From Leptospira venezuelensis (GTDB lineage: Bacteria > Spirochaetota > Leptospiria > Leptospirales > Leptospiraceae), in contig NZ_NETS01000010.1 in NCBI RefSeq assembly GCF_002150035.1, positions 124,001-188,000 of the forward strand: DNA of 64,000 bases, in the 5' to 3' direction. Position numbers and translations under genes: made by a program. Under the pieces are notes generated by a model. That model was not told the DNA's origin and ran no database searches. It saw only the letters and a list, made by a program, of their open reading frames with translations. The first letter of the stretch is position 1, and every line of letters starts with the position of its first letter. This document shows, in pieces, positions 32,689-41,137 of the stretch.

Positions 32689-33783
32689 TTATCTACCTAT
32701 GATCCCTTCTGCTTCCGGTTTGAATCGGTAGATATAATAAGGTCCTTTGCTTAAGATAGTGCTGTCTGTTTGCAGGAATACTTCGTTTAGCGCGCTACAA
32801 GTCAGATACATATATCCATCAGGTGCATAGCTGAATCCATCGGGCCAACGGAAACTTGGATCCTTAAATAAAGTAGTGATCTTTTTATCTGCGTCGATCA
32901 GGTTCACTGCAGAATGCTCTGCGTCGCTTACATAAATGTTTCCATTCTTATCAATACTGATCCCATCACTCATCGATTTTAAGGAATATTGTTCCACCTG
33001 CGCCGCGAGCTGAGCCGCCGTTAATGTAGAATCCCTTAAAACGCTGGTTTTAGCACGATATAGTTCCCCGGAAGTAAAAGGAGCAAAGTATAACCATTCT
33101 CTATTTTGATCCAACGCGATGGAATCCGCATTAAATATAATAGAAACTCCAGCTACTTGGAAAGGAGATCCATTCACCACGATCTCGTTTCTTTCGCCAA
33201 CTACGGAAGCATGATCTTTTAAGAGACGCCTTGCTTTTTTATTTGTAATATCATATACCACGAGCCCTGGATCAGGTATCAGAGGGCTTGTATCTGTAAT
33301 AAAGATTGTCTCCGTTATGGTATCGATCTGCATATCATTGAACAAAGAATCCTTAGGAGCTATAGCAACTGGAAATTCATACTCGTGGATGGTAGCTCCA
33401 GTCTCTATATCAAATGCATAAACCTTTGGTCTTGTTAGTCCTAAATTGCCATAATCCAAGGTCCAGAGCCTATTTTTATCATCCACTCTTACGGAAAGGA
33501 CAGTATTAAAATTTTTCTGAAAGTTTTGGTTCGGGAAAGGAAGGACCTGGCCATTCTTTAACTCTGCAACTTTGATCGGAGGAGATCCTTGTGGAAAGAA
33601 GGAGAAGAAGATTCTTCCGGATGCAGACGCGCTTATATTGCCAGGAGGACGATCCAACTGGATCACTTTTTCTAAAGATGTGCTGGGATACTTCGGTAAC
33701 GTTGTCCTATCTTCTAAATTTCCTGTTTCGCATTTTACAATGGTAGAAACCAATGCAAAGGCAATTGTCCATTTTTTTAACAT
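32689..33783 (-). CDS. Major royal jelly protein/Yellow-family beta-propeller lipoprotein
   Basis: The N-terminus is a lipoprotein-type signal (LVSTIVKC, Cys18). The mature protein is a propeller of the MRJP/Yellow family: VDDKNRLWTLDYG, YEFPVAIAPKDSLFNDMQID, VFITD-like IFITDTSPLIPDPGLVVYD, SIALDQNREWLYFAPFTSGELYR, MSDGISIDKNGNIYVSDAEHSAV and PSFRWPDGFSYAPDGYMYLTCSAL. Bacterial members occur in many Proteobacteria and Leptospira, with no agreed function. The lipoprotein probably faces the periplasm or surface. An inverted repeat lies 15 bases upstream of the start. Confidence 0.85.
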   Translation of the reverse strand: MLKKWTIAFALVSTIVKCETGNLEDRTTLPKYPSTSLEKVIQLDRPPGNISASASGRIFFSFFPQGSPPIKVAELKNGQVLPFPNQNFQKNFNTVLSVRVDDKNRLWTLDYGNLGLTRPKVYAFDIETGATIHEYEFPVAIAPKDSLFNDMQIDTITETIFITDTSPLIPDPGLVVYDITNKKARRLLKDHASVVGERNEIVVNGSPFQVAGVSIIFNADSIALDQNREWLYFAPFTSGELYRAKTSVLRDSTLTAAQLAAQVEQYSLKSMSDGISIDKNGNIYVSDAEHSAVNLIDADKKITTLFKDPSFRWPDGFSYAPDGYMYLTCSALNEVFLQTDSTILSKGPYYIYRFKPEAEGIIGR

Positions 33784-34221
33784 AAAATTTTCTCCACTGC
33801 CTTATATCATAAGGCAAAAAAGAAAATGGTCGTCCGCATTGTTTAAGTCGAACGTCCGAATTTAAGAAGTCGGTCCTTTATCAAAAATCGAAACTTACAA
33901 CTTTCTTATTTCATAAAGTACTAGTAAGCAATGGTAACTTGTATTCAAGTGAAAAAGAACGGGATTATAGGATCGAATTACCTTGCACTTATATGCGTCT
34001 TACATTTTACAAAATCACTTATTCGCATAATATTGAGATTGTTATAATTAGAATCTAAAATCACAGGTACTTCTCATTCCAAAATTATAATTTGCTTGGA
34101 ACTAGAACATACACCTCTTATACTGTCATTGTTACTTCCGAGCGTATAGTAATGACTCCCTCGGACCTAAGTGATGCGAATTTTTATCTCTTTCATTATT
34201 TAAATAAAAACGGGGCTTTCT
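33784..34221. other. Intergenic region between MRJP-like and MFS genes
   Basis: A 438-base divergent gap without a credible gene on either strand. Besides the inverted repeat at 33799-33815 it holds two similar stretches starting CGTCCG at 33831 and 33853 (each followed by an AT..TTTAAG..TCG pattern), 22 bases apart. The rest is AT-rich. Promoters for both flanking genes should lie here, but I could not pick a clear -35/-10 pair. Confidence 0.5.
33799..33815. promoter_or_regulatory. Inverted repeat in the leader of the MRJP-like gene
   Basis: Perfect arms GCCTTAT and ATAAGGC around the 3-base centre ATC, 15 bases upstream of the start codon. It could be a repressor site or an mRNA hairpin next to the GGAG ribosome site. 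The half-site ATAAGG is shared with the inverted repeat before the TetR gene, but in the opposite arrangement. Confidence 0.4.
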
Positions 34222-35475
34222 ATGCGTGAAAACCAAGTAAAGGTATACGGCTACAGATGGGTGATTCTTGGTCTATACGCACTAATTACGGCGATTATTC
34301 AAATCCAGTGGCTGACTTTTGCGCCTATAGCCAGAGAAGCTAAATTATTTTACGAAGTATCAAGTCTTCAAATAGATCTTCTCTCCCTAATCTTTATGGG
34401 AGTTTTTGTGTTAATGGCAATCCCCGCTTCTTATATCATTGATACATATGGGATTAAGATCGGAGTAGGAGTAGGAGCCGCTCTTACTGGAATTTTCTCC
34501 TTAAGTAAAGGAGTTTATGCAGACAATTTTAGCATAGTAGTTGCATCTCAAATCGGTTTAGCAATCGCCCAACCTTTCATATTAAACGCAGTCACAAAAG
34601 TAAGTGTTCAATGGTTCCCGATTACAGAAAGAGCTACAGCAGTAGCAATTGGAACATTAGCGCAATTTATAGGTATTATTTTAGTAATGGCAATCACTCC
34701 TAGAATGTTAGGAGAAGTGAATCCGAATCCTCAAGAGATTCCTGGAATTCTTTTAAATTACGGAATAGTTGCTGTAACAGGAGCGGTTGTCTTCCTCGCT
34801 TTCTTCAAGGAGAAACCTCCAACTGCTCCGGATAAAGCAAATCTGCAAGAATCTAAATTTAAAGTATTCGAAGGTTTAAAACATATCTTAAGCCAAAAAG
34901 ATATGAGAAAATCTCTACTCCTTTTCCTGATTGGACTCGGAGTATTTAATGCAGTCAGCACTTGTATAGATCAGATCTGTGAAACAAAACAACTGAACAT
35001 GACACAGTCTGGCGAAATTGCTGGAATGATGTTAATGTCTGGAATTATCGCTGGTATCTTTGTTCCATTGATCTCTGATAAAGTCGGAAAAAGGCAACCT
35101 TTCTTAGTGATCGCCATGGCCGGATTTTTACCGGGAATGCTATTATTCTCCTTAGCGAACGATTATACATTAGTTTTAATAGGAGCATTCTTAATTGGAT
35201 TCTTCTTACTTGGGATCGGCGCACCGATCGGATTCCAATATTGTGCAGAGATTACTTCTCCTGCACCTGAATCTTCTTCCCAAGGACTTTTACTTTGGAT
35301 TGGTCAGATCTCTGGGATATTTTTTATCTTAGGACTAAACTTTTTAGGAATAGATCTATTCTTAAAAATATTCATAGGTCTTGGAGTTTTGAACTTGGTT
35401 CTTTCTTTCTTGCTTAAAGAATCTCCGTTAATGCTTGGAGCAAAAGTTCAGGAGAATTCTCTCTCCAGAAAATAA
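34222..35475 (+). CDS. Major facilitator superfamily transporter
   Basis: A 417-residue polytopic protein with 12 predicted membrane helices. MFS features include the loop 2-3 motif region SYIIDTYGIKIGVGVGAALTG, a helix-4 segment IGLAIAQPFILNAVTKVSVQWFP and a second-half loop PLISDKVGKRQP. The pattern SVQWFPITERATAVAIG is like FLVCR/MFS solute transporters. The substrate cannot be told. The gene is solitary, with a convergent terminator behind it. Confidence 0.88.
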   Translation: MRENQVKVYGYRWVILGLYALITAIIQIQWLTFAPIAREAKLFYEVSSLQIDLLSLIFMGVFVLMAIPASYIIDTYGIKIGVGVGAALTGIFSLSKGVYADNFSIVVASQIGLAIAQPFILNAVTKVSVQWFPITERATAVAIGTLAQFIGIILVMAITPRMLGEVNPNPQEIPGILLNYGIVAVTGAVVFLAFFKEKPPTAPDKANLQESKFKVFEGLKHILSQKDMRKSLLLFLIGLGVFNAVSTCIDQICETKQLNMTQSGEIAGMMLMSGIIAGIFVPLISDKVGKRQPFLVIAMAGFLPGMLLFSLANDYTLVLIGAFLIGFFLLGIGAPIGFQYCAEITSPAPESSSQGLLLWIGQISGIFFILGLNFLGIDLFLKIFIGLGVLNLVLSFLLKESPLMLGAKVQENSLSRK

Positions 35476-35485
35476 ATAAAAAAAG

Positions 35486-35510
35486 GTCCGTCGGAATTAC
35501 TCCGACGGAC
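35486..35510 (-). terminator. Intrinsic terminator of the Old Yellow Enzyme gene
   Basis: Ten perfect base pairs (GTCCGTCGGA with TCCGACGGAC) around a 5-base loop. On the minus strand the stem is followed by CCTTTTTTTATTT, a classical U-tract, so it ends the gene at 35536-36810. On the plus strand the tail is GGTTTAAGG, making it weak for the MFS gene. Confidence 0.88.
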
Positions 35511-35535
35511 GGTTTAAGGTTTGCTATTCAATGGA

Positions 35536-36810
35536 TTAAGTCGTTTCAGATGTGATCCGTTTTGAAGAAATTAGTTCCAAAAATTTTACATAATTTTTAG
35601 CGTTACGCCTTCCTCTGATTTGGTCTCTGATCATATTCCAAACCAAAGAACCTGGCAGTCTTGGTTCTTTTCCTTCTCCCATTCTTCTGAACTGAAGACG
35701 GATCGCTGACATCTTAGATAGTGAGTTTAATGCAGGGTTTGAAAGTTTAGGTATTTCTACTGAGACCTTTTCTATTTTTCCAGAAAGTAATCCATTCACG
35801 AATGTAGGATGAAATGCAAATGGTGCGGCAATCCCAATTAAATCTGCTTCTTTAGAAAGAATAGCTTCTTCCATTACGGATCTAGTTCTGAACCCACCGG
35901 TAACTAATAAAGGTATCTTAGTAATCTCTTTTGCTTTTTTTGCAAAATCTAAAAAGTAAGCTTCTCTCCTACCTGTCCCTGTTCCTTGCATTGCAGGAGA
36001 TTCATAATTTCCTCCTGAAATTTCTAAAAGATCCAAACCGATTGGCTCAAGCATTTTGATCACTTGGATAGAATCTTCTTCTTGGAAACCTCCTCCTTGG
36101 AAGTCGGCTGAATTCAATTTAACTCCAATTCCGAAATCCGATCTTACCGATGCTTTGATACCTTTCAAAACTTCTAAAAGGAATCTGGCTCTATTTTCCA
36201 AAGAACCACCCCATTCATCTTTTCTAATATTGGTAATAGGAGAAAGAAATTGGTTTAATAAGTATCCATGAGCGGAGTGAACTTCTACCCCATTGAATCC
36301 CGCTTTTTCGGCTAAAACTGCAGCATCTATGAACTTCTGGATGAGGACTTTGATCTCTTCTCCGCTTAAAGCCCTTGGTTCTCCAAAAACCTTTGCAAAC
36401 ATTCTTCCTGGTATATGTACTTTTATTGGAGAAGGAGCCACAGGCGTTTTATTAATAAAACCGAATGTTTGTCTTCCTGGATGATTGATCTGCATCCAAA
36501 TTTTGGAACCGCCAGATTGCCCTATCTCTGCCCATTTTTTGAGCGGAGCAAGATCCATATCTTTTCTCAAGATTACATTGCCCGGACCAGTGAGTCCATT
36601 CACGTCCACCATTACGTTTCCGGTAAGAAGAAGTCCAGCACCTGATTGAGACCATCTTTCATAAAGTTTGAATAAACTTTTACTAGGAAGAAATTCCTTA
36701 TCCGAAAGACCTTCTTCCATAGATGCTTTTACTATTCTGTTTTTGAGTATTTGGCCGTTTGGAAGTTTTAGCTCGGATGAAATTCCTTCCTTTGATAATG
36801 CCTGGATCAT
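35536..36810 (-). CDS. NADH:flavin oxidoreductase, Old Yellow Enzyme family
   Basis: An FMN-dependent TIM-barrel ene-reductase. Visible elements are LKNRIVKASMEEGLSD, QINHPGRQTFG, the active-site His/His pair in GVEVHSAHGYLLNQFLSPITNIRKDEWGGSLENRARFLLEV (split here across the motif), and the FMN phosphate region LVTGGFRTRSVMEEAI. The domain for 4Fe-4S found in dienoyl-CoA reductases is absent, so it is a single-domain OYE. The ATG ending at 36810 has TGAGTGAG upstream; the first ATG of the frame (36840) sits inside an operator-like repeat with no ribosome site. Confidence 0.9.
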   Translation of the reverse strand: MIQALSKEGISSELKLPNGQILKNRIVKASMEEGLSDKEFLPSKSLFKLYERWSQSGAGLLLTGNVMVDVNGLTGPGNVILRKDMDLAPLKKWAEIGQSGGSKIWMQINHPGRQTFGFINKTPVAPSPIKVHIPGRMFAKVFGEPRALSGEEIKVLIQKFIDAAVLAEKAGFNGVEVHSAHGYLLNQFLSPITNIRKDEWGGSLENRARFLLEVLKGIKASVRSDFGIGVKLNSADFQGGGFQEEDSIQVIKMLEPIGLDLLEISGGNYESPAMQGTGTGRREAYFLDFAKKAKEITKIPLLVTGGFRTRSVMEEAILSKEADLIGIAAPFAFHPTFVNGLLSGKIEKVSVEIPKLSNPALNSLSKMSAIRLQFRRMGEGKEPRLPGSLVWNMIRDQIRGRRNAKNYVKFLELISSKRITSETT

Positions 36811-36830
36811 AAAATTCTCACTCAAGTTAT

Positions 36831-36852
36831 TTCCTACCATTCGGTATTTATT
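36831..36852. promoter_or_regulatory. TetR-type operator copy 1
   Basis: The 22-base box begins TTCCTACC, has the core TACC-N4-GGTA with N4 = ATTC, and ends TATTTATT. It is identical to the second box at 18 of 22 positions and lies 44 bases from it. It is in the 5' leader of the Old Yellow Enzyme gene. Confidence 0.6.
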
Positions 36853-36874
36853 GGACTTACCCGGTCAATTAAAA

Positions 36875-36896
36875 TTCCTACCGGTTGGTATTTATT
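36875..36896. promoter_or_regulatory. TetR-type operator copy 2
   Basis: Same box as at 36831-36852 with N4 = GGTT in the TACC-N4-GGTA core. The 44-base centre-to-centre spacing is close to four helical turns, so two dimers could bind on one face. It lies between the divergent Old Yellow Enzyme and TetR genes. Confidence 0.6.
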
Positions 36897-36958
36897 TTTA
36901 GAAAAACGAGAGAATTCGTTTGACGGGCCAAAGAAAAATATAGAAACAGAGGGCAGGA

Positions 36959-37591
36959 ATGAAACTGAGCAAAGCTAAACCCGGTTGGAAAAAAATGCCT
37001 GAAGAAGTCCGAAAGGAATCCATTCTTCAGGCGGCTATGCAATGTTTCTTTAGCAAAGGTTTTGAAAGAACCTCAGTCCAGGACATAGCTGACGCTGCAG
37101 GACTGACAAAAGGTGGAATCTATTTTCATTTTGAAAGTAAAGAAGAGATCAGAGACACTCTCATACAGAATTTTTTATCCTGGGAAAGATTCGGGTTCGA
37201 AGAGCCTGAAGTAAAAGCTCTCCCTCCTCACCTGCGCTTGGTAGAATATTTAGAAAGACTTGCGAATCGACTGGCAGTAGAGGGAAATTGTAGCCCTCGT
37301 TTATTTGCGGAAGCGACTGCTTGCGGAGCAATGGAAAAAGAAATATTAAGTTTTTATGATTCTTTAGAAAAACTTTTCGCTAAGGCGATTAAGGAATCTC
37401 AGGAAAGTGGCAAGATCAAAGCGGATCTTTCTCCAGAACTTTCTGCAAGGACTCTACTTGCACTTTTTGATGGTTTACAGATCCAATCTGATATTTCGGA
37501 TAAAAGGGCATTGCAAACCAAAGGTCGAGAAGTACTCAAAGTCTTTTTTAAATCTATGCTATTCCTTCCTCAGGATGGCTGTGAGATTTAA
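36959..37591 (+). CDS. TetR-family regulator, divergent from the Old Yellow Enzyme gene
   Basis: A 210-residue repressor with an N-terminal TetR helix-turn-helix (ILQAAMQCFFSKGFERTSVQDI, ADAAGLTKGGIYFHFESKEEI) and a helical C-terminal domain. A good Shine-Dalgarno, GGCAGGA, precedes the ATG. The divergent partner is an ene-reductase gene and two operator-like boxes lie between, so this is probably a NemR-like pair that responds to electrophiles or similar substrates; that is an inference from layout. Confidence 0.92.
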   Translation: MKLSKAKPGWKKMPEEVRKESILQAAMQCFFSKGFERTSVQDIADAAGLTKGGIYFHFESKEEIRDTLIQNFLSWERFGFEEPEVKALPPHLRLVEYLERLANRLAVEGNCSPRLFAEATACGAMEKEILSFYDSLEKLFAKAIKESQESGKIKADLSPELSARTLLALFDGLQIQSDISDKRALQTKGREVLKVFFKSMLFLPQDGCEI

Positions 37592-37607
37592 TATTTAGAA
37601 AAAACTG

Positions 37608-38177
37608 ATGATTTTGTACTTAACTATTTTTATATTTTTTATCTTTCTTGATGTATTAATTCAAACGAAGATTGAAATCGAAAGGTCTCAAATTAAACTT
37701 CTTTTCTGGTTGTTCTTCGCACCACTTTTCTTCATTACGTTAGTGATCTTTTTTTCACTATGGAAGTCGATTCTCGCAAACAAAGTAGAATTAGTAGGGG
37801 TCATCAATATTCTTTTAGCAGCAATCATCTTATCTTTTGTGTCTTTCGAAGCAAAAAAGCTTACATTAGAAGGAGTATACTTAAATAAAGTCGACTATTG
37901 GTTCTCAGCTTGCCTGTTCTCTATTTCAAATATATCTGCAATTTCCGTTGCACTTTCGGCAGTATTTTTCGATGCAATGGGCTCCTTTCGAAATATATTT
38001 TATTCATCTATAATAATTACTCTTATATATAAATTTTTTATTTCGAAAAAAATGAATACTGAATTCCAAACATTTTTCTTCAAATACTTTGCTGGCATTC
38101 TACTTTATATTGGCTGTGGCGTTTCGATTATTATAACGATACTTTTAACAAATGTCTTACTTTTGGGCGCGGGTTAG
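37608..38177 (+). CDS. Hypothetical polytopic membrane protein
   Basis: Not recognised. About five to six hydrophobic segments fill the 189 residues, starting MILYLTIFIFFIFLDVLI, then LLFWLFFAPLFFITLVIFFSLW, LVGVINILLAAIILSFV, a segment around ACLFSISNISAISVALSAVFF, and a C-terminal pair ending IIITILLTNVLLLGAG. The gene is more AT-rich than its neighbours, consistent with accessory DNA. It starts 16 bases after the TetR gene stop and could be cotranscribed with it. Confidence 0.7.
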   Translation: MILYLTIFIFFIFLDVLIQTKIEIERSQIKLLFWLFFAPLFFITLVIFFSLWKSILANKVELVGVINILLAAIILSFVSFEAKKLTLEGVYLNKVDYWFSACLFSISNISAISVALSAVFFDAMGSFRNIFYSSIIITLIYKFFISKKMNTEFQTFFFKYFAGILLYIGCGVSIIITILLTNVLLLGAG

Positions 38178-38182
38178 ATTGT

Positions 38183-38305
38183 TCAAACCTTGATCGGAAG
38201 ATAAATACTCACTAACAAGAACGCTAAAGAAATCAGGATCGCCATGAGTGGTCTAACGATCCGATAAAACTTCCACAGTCTCAATTTATATTTTTGATTC
38301 TTCAT
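38183..38305 (-). CDS. Small membrane protein (40 aa)
   Basis: An ORF with a highly basic N-terminus (KNQKYKLRLWKFYRIVRP) and one hydrophobic helix (LMAILISLAFLLVSIYL), giving a positive-inside topology. AGAG lies directly before the ATG, with weak spacing. It is unlikely to be a random frame because it shows the right amphipathic arrangement, but there is no family match that I recognise. Confidence 0.45.
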   Translation of the reverse strand: MKNQKYKLRLWKFYRIVRPLMAILISLAFLLVSIYLPIKV

Positions 38306-38402
38306 CTCTATATATTAGAGAACAAACGAAGAATCTCAGACTTACATTTTTAGAAAATTTTTCATATTCCCTTGAGTGAGGGACAGCGACTAAAGAATTA
38401 GA

Positions 38403-38498
38403 TTATTTTAATTCTTTATGTCTTTTTTTGATCCAGAGTCCGTACAAAATCCCGACAAAAAATCCGGATACGATCACTATAATTAAAATTGGGTCCAT
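38403..38498 (-). CDS. Small single-helix membrane protein (31 aa)
   Basis: An ORF starting ATG with GGGAAG eight bases upstream. The peptide is a single transmembrane helix (ILIIVIVSGFFVGILYGLW) followed by a basic tail (IKKRHKELK). Layout resembles small accessory subunits of membrane complexes such as CcmD or CydX, but no such complex is adjacent. Together with the 40-residue ORF it fills the gap between larger genes. Confidence 0.45.
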   Translation of the reverse strand: MDPILIIVIVSGFFVGILYGLWIKKRHKELK

Positions 38499-38538
38499 GT
38501 TCTTCCCAAATTTATTTTAGATCTAGGTTTTGTAAATC

Positions 38539-39777
38539 TTACTTGTTTTTGCTAGTTACTGAAGTCATCTCAAGATTGACACCTGCAACATGCACGTATG
38601 TCCAATCCGTACTTAGTGTTGGTGAAATTCCTGTGGTTCCAATAGAACCTGAATCCCCAACTGCCACAATTCGATTCAGTTTTGAGCTATAGGCCGCAGA
38701 CATCCAATCATTGTATCCACTGCTACCTCCGCAAGTATCCAGAGTAGTGAAAGAAGTCCAGGACGCTCCTTGGTTAGAAGAATAAGCCCATTTACAATTT
38801 GGTCCAAATGTATAAATATTGCCGGACTTATCACTTGCAAATCCATTCGGTCTACTATTCGTTCCGAAACCTGTGGCTACAGTAGCAGGCCATGTTCCGT
38901 TCGAGTTCATTTTGGAACTCACAGCTACAGAATCACTCGATCTAGTTCCAACTAAATAGAAATCATTTGAACGGGATCGGAAAAACTGAAATGTAGTCAT
39001 CTCATAAGGAGAGGCCGTAGGAGGATTCCATACCACCGATTCCAAAGAGCTTCCTCCTGGAGGAAATGATTCCCGAACATTAATGGAAGCTGCAGGATTA
39101 TATTTTATTATAGCGGTGTAGGACCCCACTTCCATAGAACAATACATTGTATTATTATAAATTGAGCTTATACAAGAAGCATCAACGGTTCCATAATCTG
39201 GTCCTGCCAGATTTTCAATTGCGGTCCAGGTAACTCCGTCCAAACTTTGGATCGCATATAACTTTTCCCCATCACCGTAAGCAAATTTGGAACCCGTTGC
39301 GATAAATTTTGCCACCCCGCCAATGGAACCATAAGAGATAGTACGTAATGGTAGATTTCCGATCGCAGGATAAGCTGAAAAATTAGGACATGAGACCCTA
39401 GTCCAGGTCACTGCATCAGGACTAGTCCAAAGCCCACAGTTATTTGTTCTGCTAGTAAAATCACTAGTGATCGTTCCTACTGCGACAAATAGACCATTTC
39501 CATAAGTGACTGAGTATAAGCCTCCTCCAGTGCAATCCGGAAAAGTAGAAGAACCCGAACTCGCAGTCCATGCAACCCCATCTATACTCGTCCATAAGGA
39601 GCAAGCTACACCTACCGCTACAAACTCGACCCCATTTTCAGTAGGCGAAAATTGGTTGGATAATGACAGATCTAAGCCAAGACCCACTAAGGATTGGGAA
39701 GCGTCTATATTCACTTCTTTGGCTTGGTTGCAATATAGAATTTGAAAGATACTTAATAATAAAACAATACGCTTCAT
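38539..39777 (-). CDS. Lipoprotein with sialidase/BNR-like propeller repeats
   Basis: A lipoprotein signal (MKRIVLLLSIFQILYC, Cys16) leads a ~395-residue chain with several blade-like repeats. Each has a pattern FVAVG....LWTSxDGVxWT: EFVAVGVACSLWTSIDGVAWTA, FVAVGTITSDF with LWTSPDAVTWTRV, FIATGSKFAYGDGEKLYA with IQSLDGVTWTA, WAYSSNQGASWTS and RIVAVGDSGSIG. This fits a beta-propeller of the BNR/photosystem II stability factor type. Surface or periplasmic exposure is likely; the ligand is unknown. Confidence 0.82.
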   Translation of the reverse strand: MKRIVLLLSIFQILYCNQAKEVNIDASQSLVGLGLDLSLSNQFSPTENGVEFVAVGVACSLWTSIDGVAWTASSGSSTFPDCTGGGLYSVTYGNGLFVAVGTITSDFTSRTNNCGLWTSPDAVTWTRVSCPNFSAYPAIGNLPLRTISYGSIGGVAKFIATGSKFAYGDGEKLYAIQSLDGVTWTAIENLAGPDYGTVDASCISSIYNNTMYCSMEVGSYTAIIKYNPAASINVRESFPPGGSSLESVVWNPPTASPYEMTTFQFFRSRSNDFYLVGTRSSDSVAVSSKMNSNGTWPATVATGFGTNSRPNGFASDKSGNIYTFGPNCKWAYSSNQGASWTSFTTLDTCGGSSGYNDWMSAAYSSKLNRIVAVGDSGSIGTTGISPTLSTDWTYVHVAGVNLEMTSVTSKNK

Positions 39778-39885
39778 GGTAGGGCCTTTTACTTAATAAC
39801 AAATTTCCCTCGAATCTTTCCCATCTTTTTTGGGATATCGATCGTTCAGTTATGTCAAATTTTGTAGAATTTGTTCCAGATTAAT

Positions 39886-40326
39886 TTAGGGTTCCAACTT
39901 ATAATCAGGCTCTAAAAGACGGGGGCAATGACTGAAAATGGTTCCCAGATAATGCCTGGCTAAAGAATGAAAAAGCCATTCTCCAGCATTGTTTTGTACT
40001 TCTGCAGAATCGATTTCAGAAAACCCATTTTTCTGAAAAAAAGAATCTAAACTCCAATCTTCTTCCCCAGGAATCACTTGCACTTTTAACATAGCGTAGA
40101 ATGTCCCAGAATCAGGATCGAATCTAAATACGATGGATCGGCCTCCCAATGGATTCCGAATAGAGAAGGTAGACCATTTTGCTTTAGGCCCTGAGCCTTC
40201 AGACTTTAGATCGTACAATTCGTATTGTAAATCTTTCTCATCTCCGAAAAACTCATGAAAAGCAGAACGAAATGCCTCCCCGAATCCTAACTGAGTTGGT
40301 AAATAAGGATCTTCTGAAGAATCCAT
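39886..40326 (-). CDS. Hypothetical soluble protein
   Basis: A 146-residue protein without a signal peptide or membrane segment, acidic overall. It contains RNPLGGRSIVFRFDPDSGTFYAMLKVQ and EWLFHSLARHYLGTIFSHCP, which look like a compact alpha/beta domain. I do not recognise the family. It is divergent from the FlaA-like gene. Confidence 0.7.
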   Translation of the reverse strand: MDSSEDPYLPTQLGFGEAFRSAFHEFFGDEKDLQYELYDLKSEGSGPKAKWSTFSIRNPLGGRSIVFRFDPDSGTFYAMLKVQVIPGEEDWSLDSFFQKNGFSEIDSAEVQNNAGEWLFHSLARHYLGTIFSHCPRLLEPDYKLEP

Positions 40327-40397
40327 ATTACTGATTCTTGAAAAGGCAGATACACCATCAAGTTTTTAGAGAAAAGGATCTAAGGAAAATAAACTAG

Positions 40398-41093
40398 ATG
40401 CTAGTTATTTTTAAGAATCTGGCCGAAATAAAAACCATGGGATCGAAAAAATCTAGGATCTATTCACTGAAATTTTTTTCCATCCTCGCAGTGATTTTCA
40501 TTTTATCAGGCGAAATCTTACCCAAGGATCTTTCTGGAATTTATAAAGAATACGTGGTCCAAGATTTTGAAACCGAAGTTTTTGGAGAAGAAAACGTAAA
40601 AGCAAAACTTGGACCTGATTTCAGTCCTGAGGTAAGGATCTCTACTGTGTTTAGAACTCCAGAAAGAGAATCTGAAAAATCTTTATATGTTGAACTAAGT
40701 GCAGAAAAAAATCAATCCTTCCAGATCTTATTCAAAAAACCATGGTCCTCCAAAGAATTTGTAAAAGAGTTCAAGTTTCATGTGTATGCAAACGATGGAG
40801 GTGGTTCTCTTTTTGTTTTAGTGAGAGATTCCAGTTTAGATCAAAAGAAATTATTACTCACACATTTTAATTTTTCAGGTTGGAAGGTCTTATCCTTAGA
40901 CATCACTCGCAAAGTAAGACAAGACGATCTGGTGACTCATAAAAATTCAGAACTTGTATTCTTGGGATTTTTATACGAGGCGCCATTCGAAAGAAAAAGA
41001 GGTACGAGAGAAGTTTTCGTAATTGATGATATTCTTGCAAAGGCAAGACCTAAATACCTTTTGTTTCCTGGTGAGAAGGCCTTAGTAAAATAA
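40398..41093 (+). CDS. FlaA-family flagellar sheath-like protein
   Basis: The mature part matches the spirochaete flagellar filament outer-layer FlaA fold: VVQDFETEVFGEENVKAKL at the N-terminus, VKEFKFHVYANDGGGSLFVLVRDSS, LLLTHFNFSGWKVLSLDI and LVFLGFLYEAPFE with FVIDDILAKARP. FlaA proteins coat the periplasmic flagellum. A signal peptide is present (SLKFFSILAVIFILSG); the ATG at 40437 would give a shorter leader, but AAGGA precedes the first ATG. No other flagellar gene is near, so it may be a FlaA paralogue with a specialised role. Confidence 0.75.
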   Translation: MLVIFKNLAEIKTMGSKKSRIYSLKFFSILAVIFILSGEILPKDLSGIYKEYVVQDFETEVFGEENVKAKLGPDFSPEVRISTVFRTPERESEKSLYVELSAEKNQSFQILFKKPWSSKEFVKEFKFHVYANDGGGSLFVLVRDSSLDQKKLLLTHFNFSGWKVLSLDITRKVRQDDLVTHKNSELVFLGFLYEAPFERKRGTREVFVIDDILAKARPKYLLFPGEKALVK

Positions 41094-41137
41094 TTCGCAC
41101 TCTTGTGAAGCTTCCCCCGATAGACTTAATATATCTT

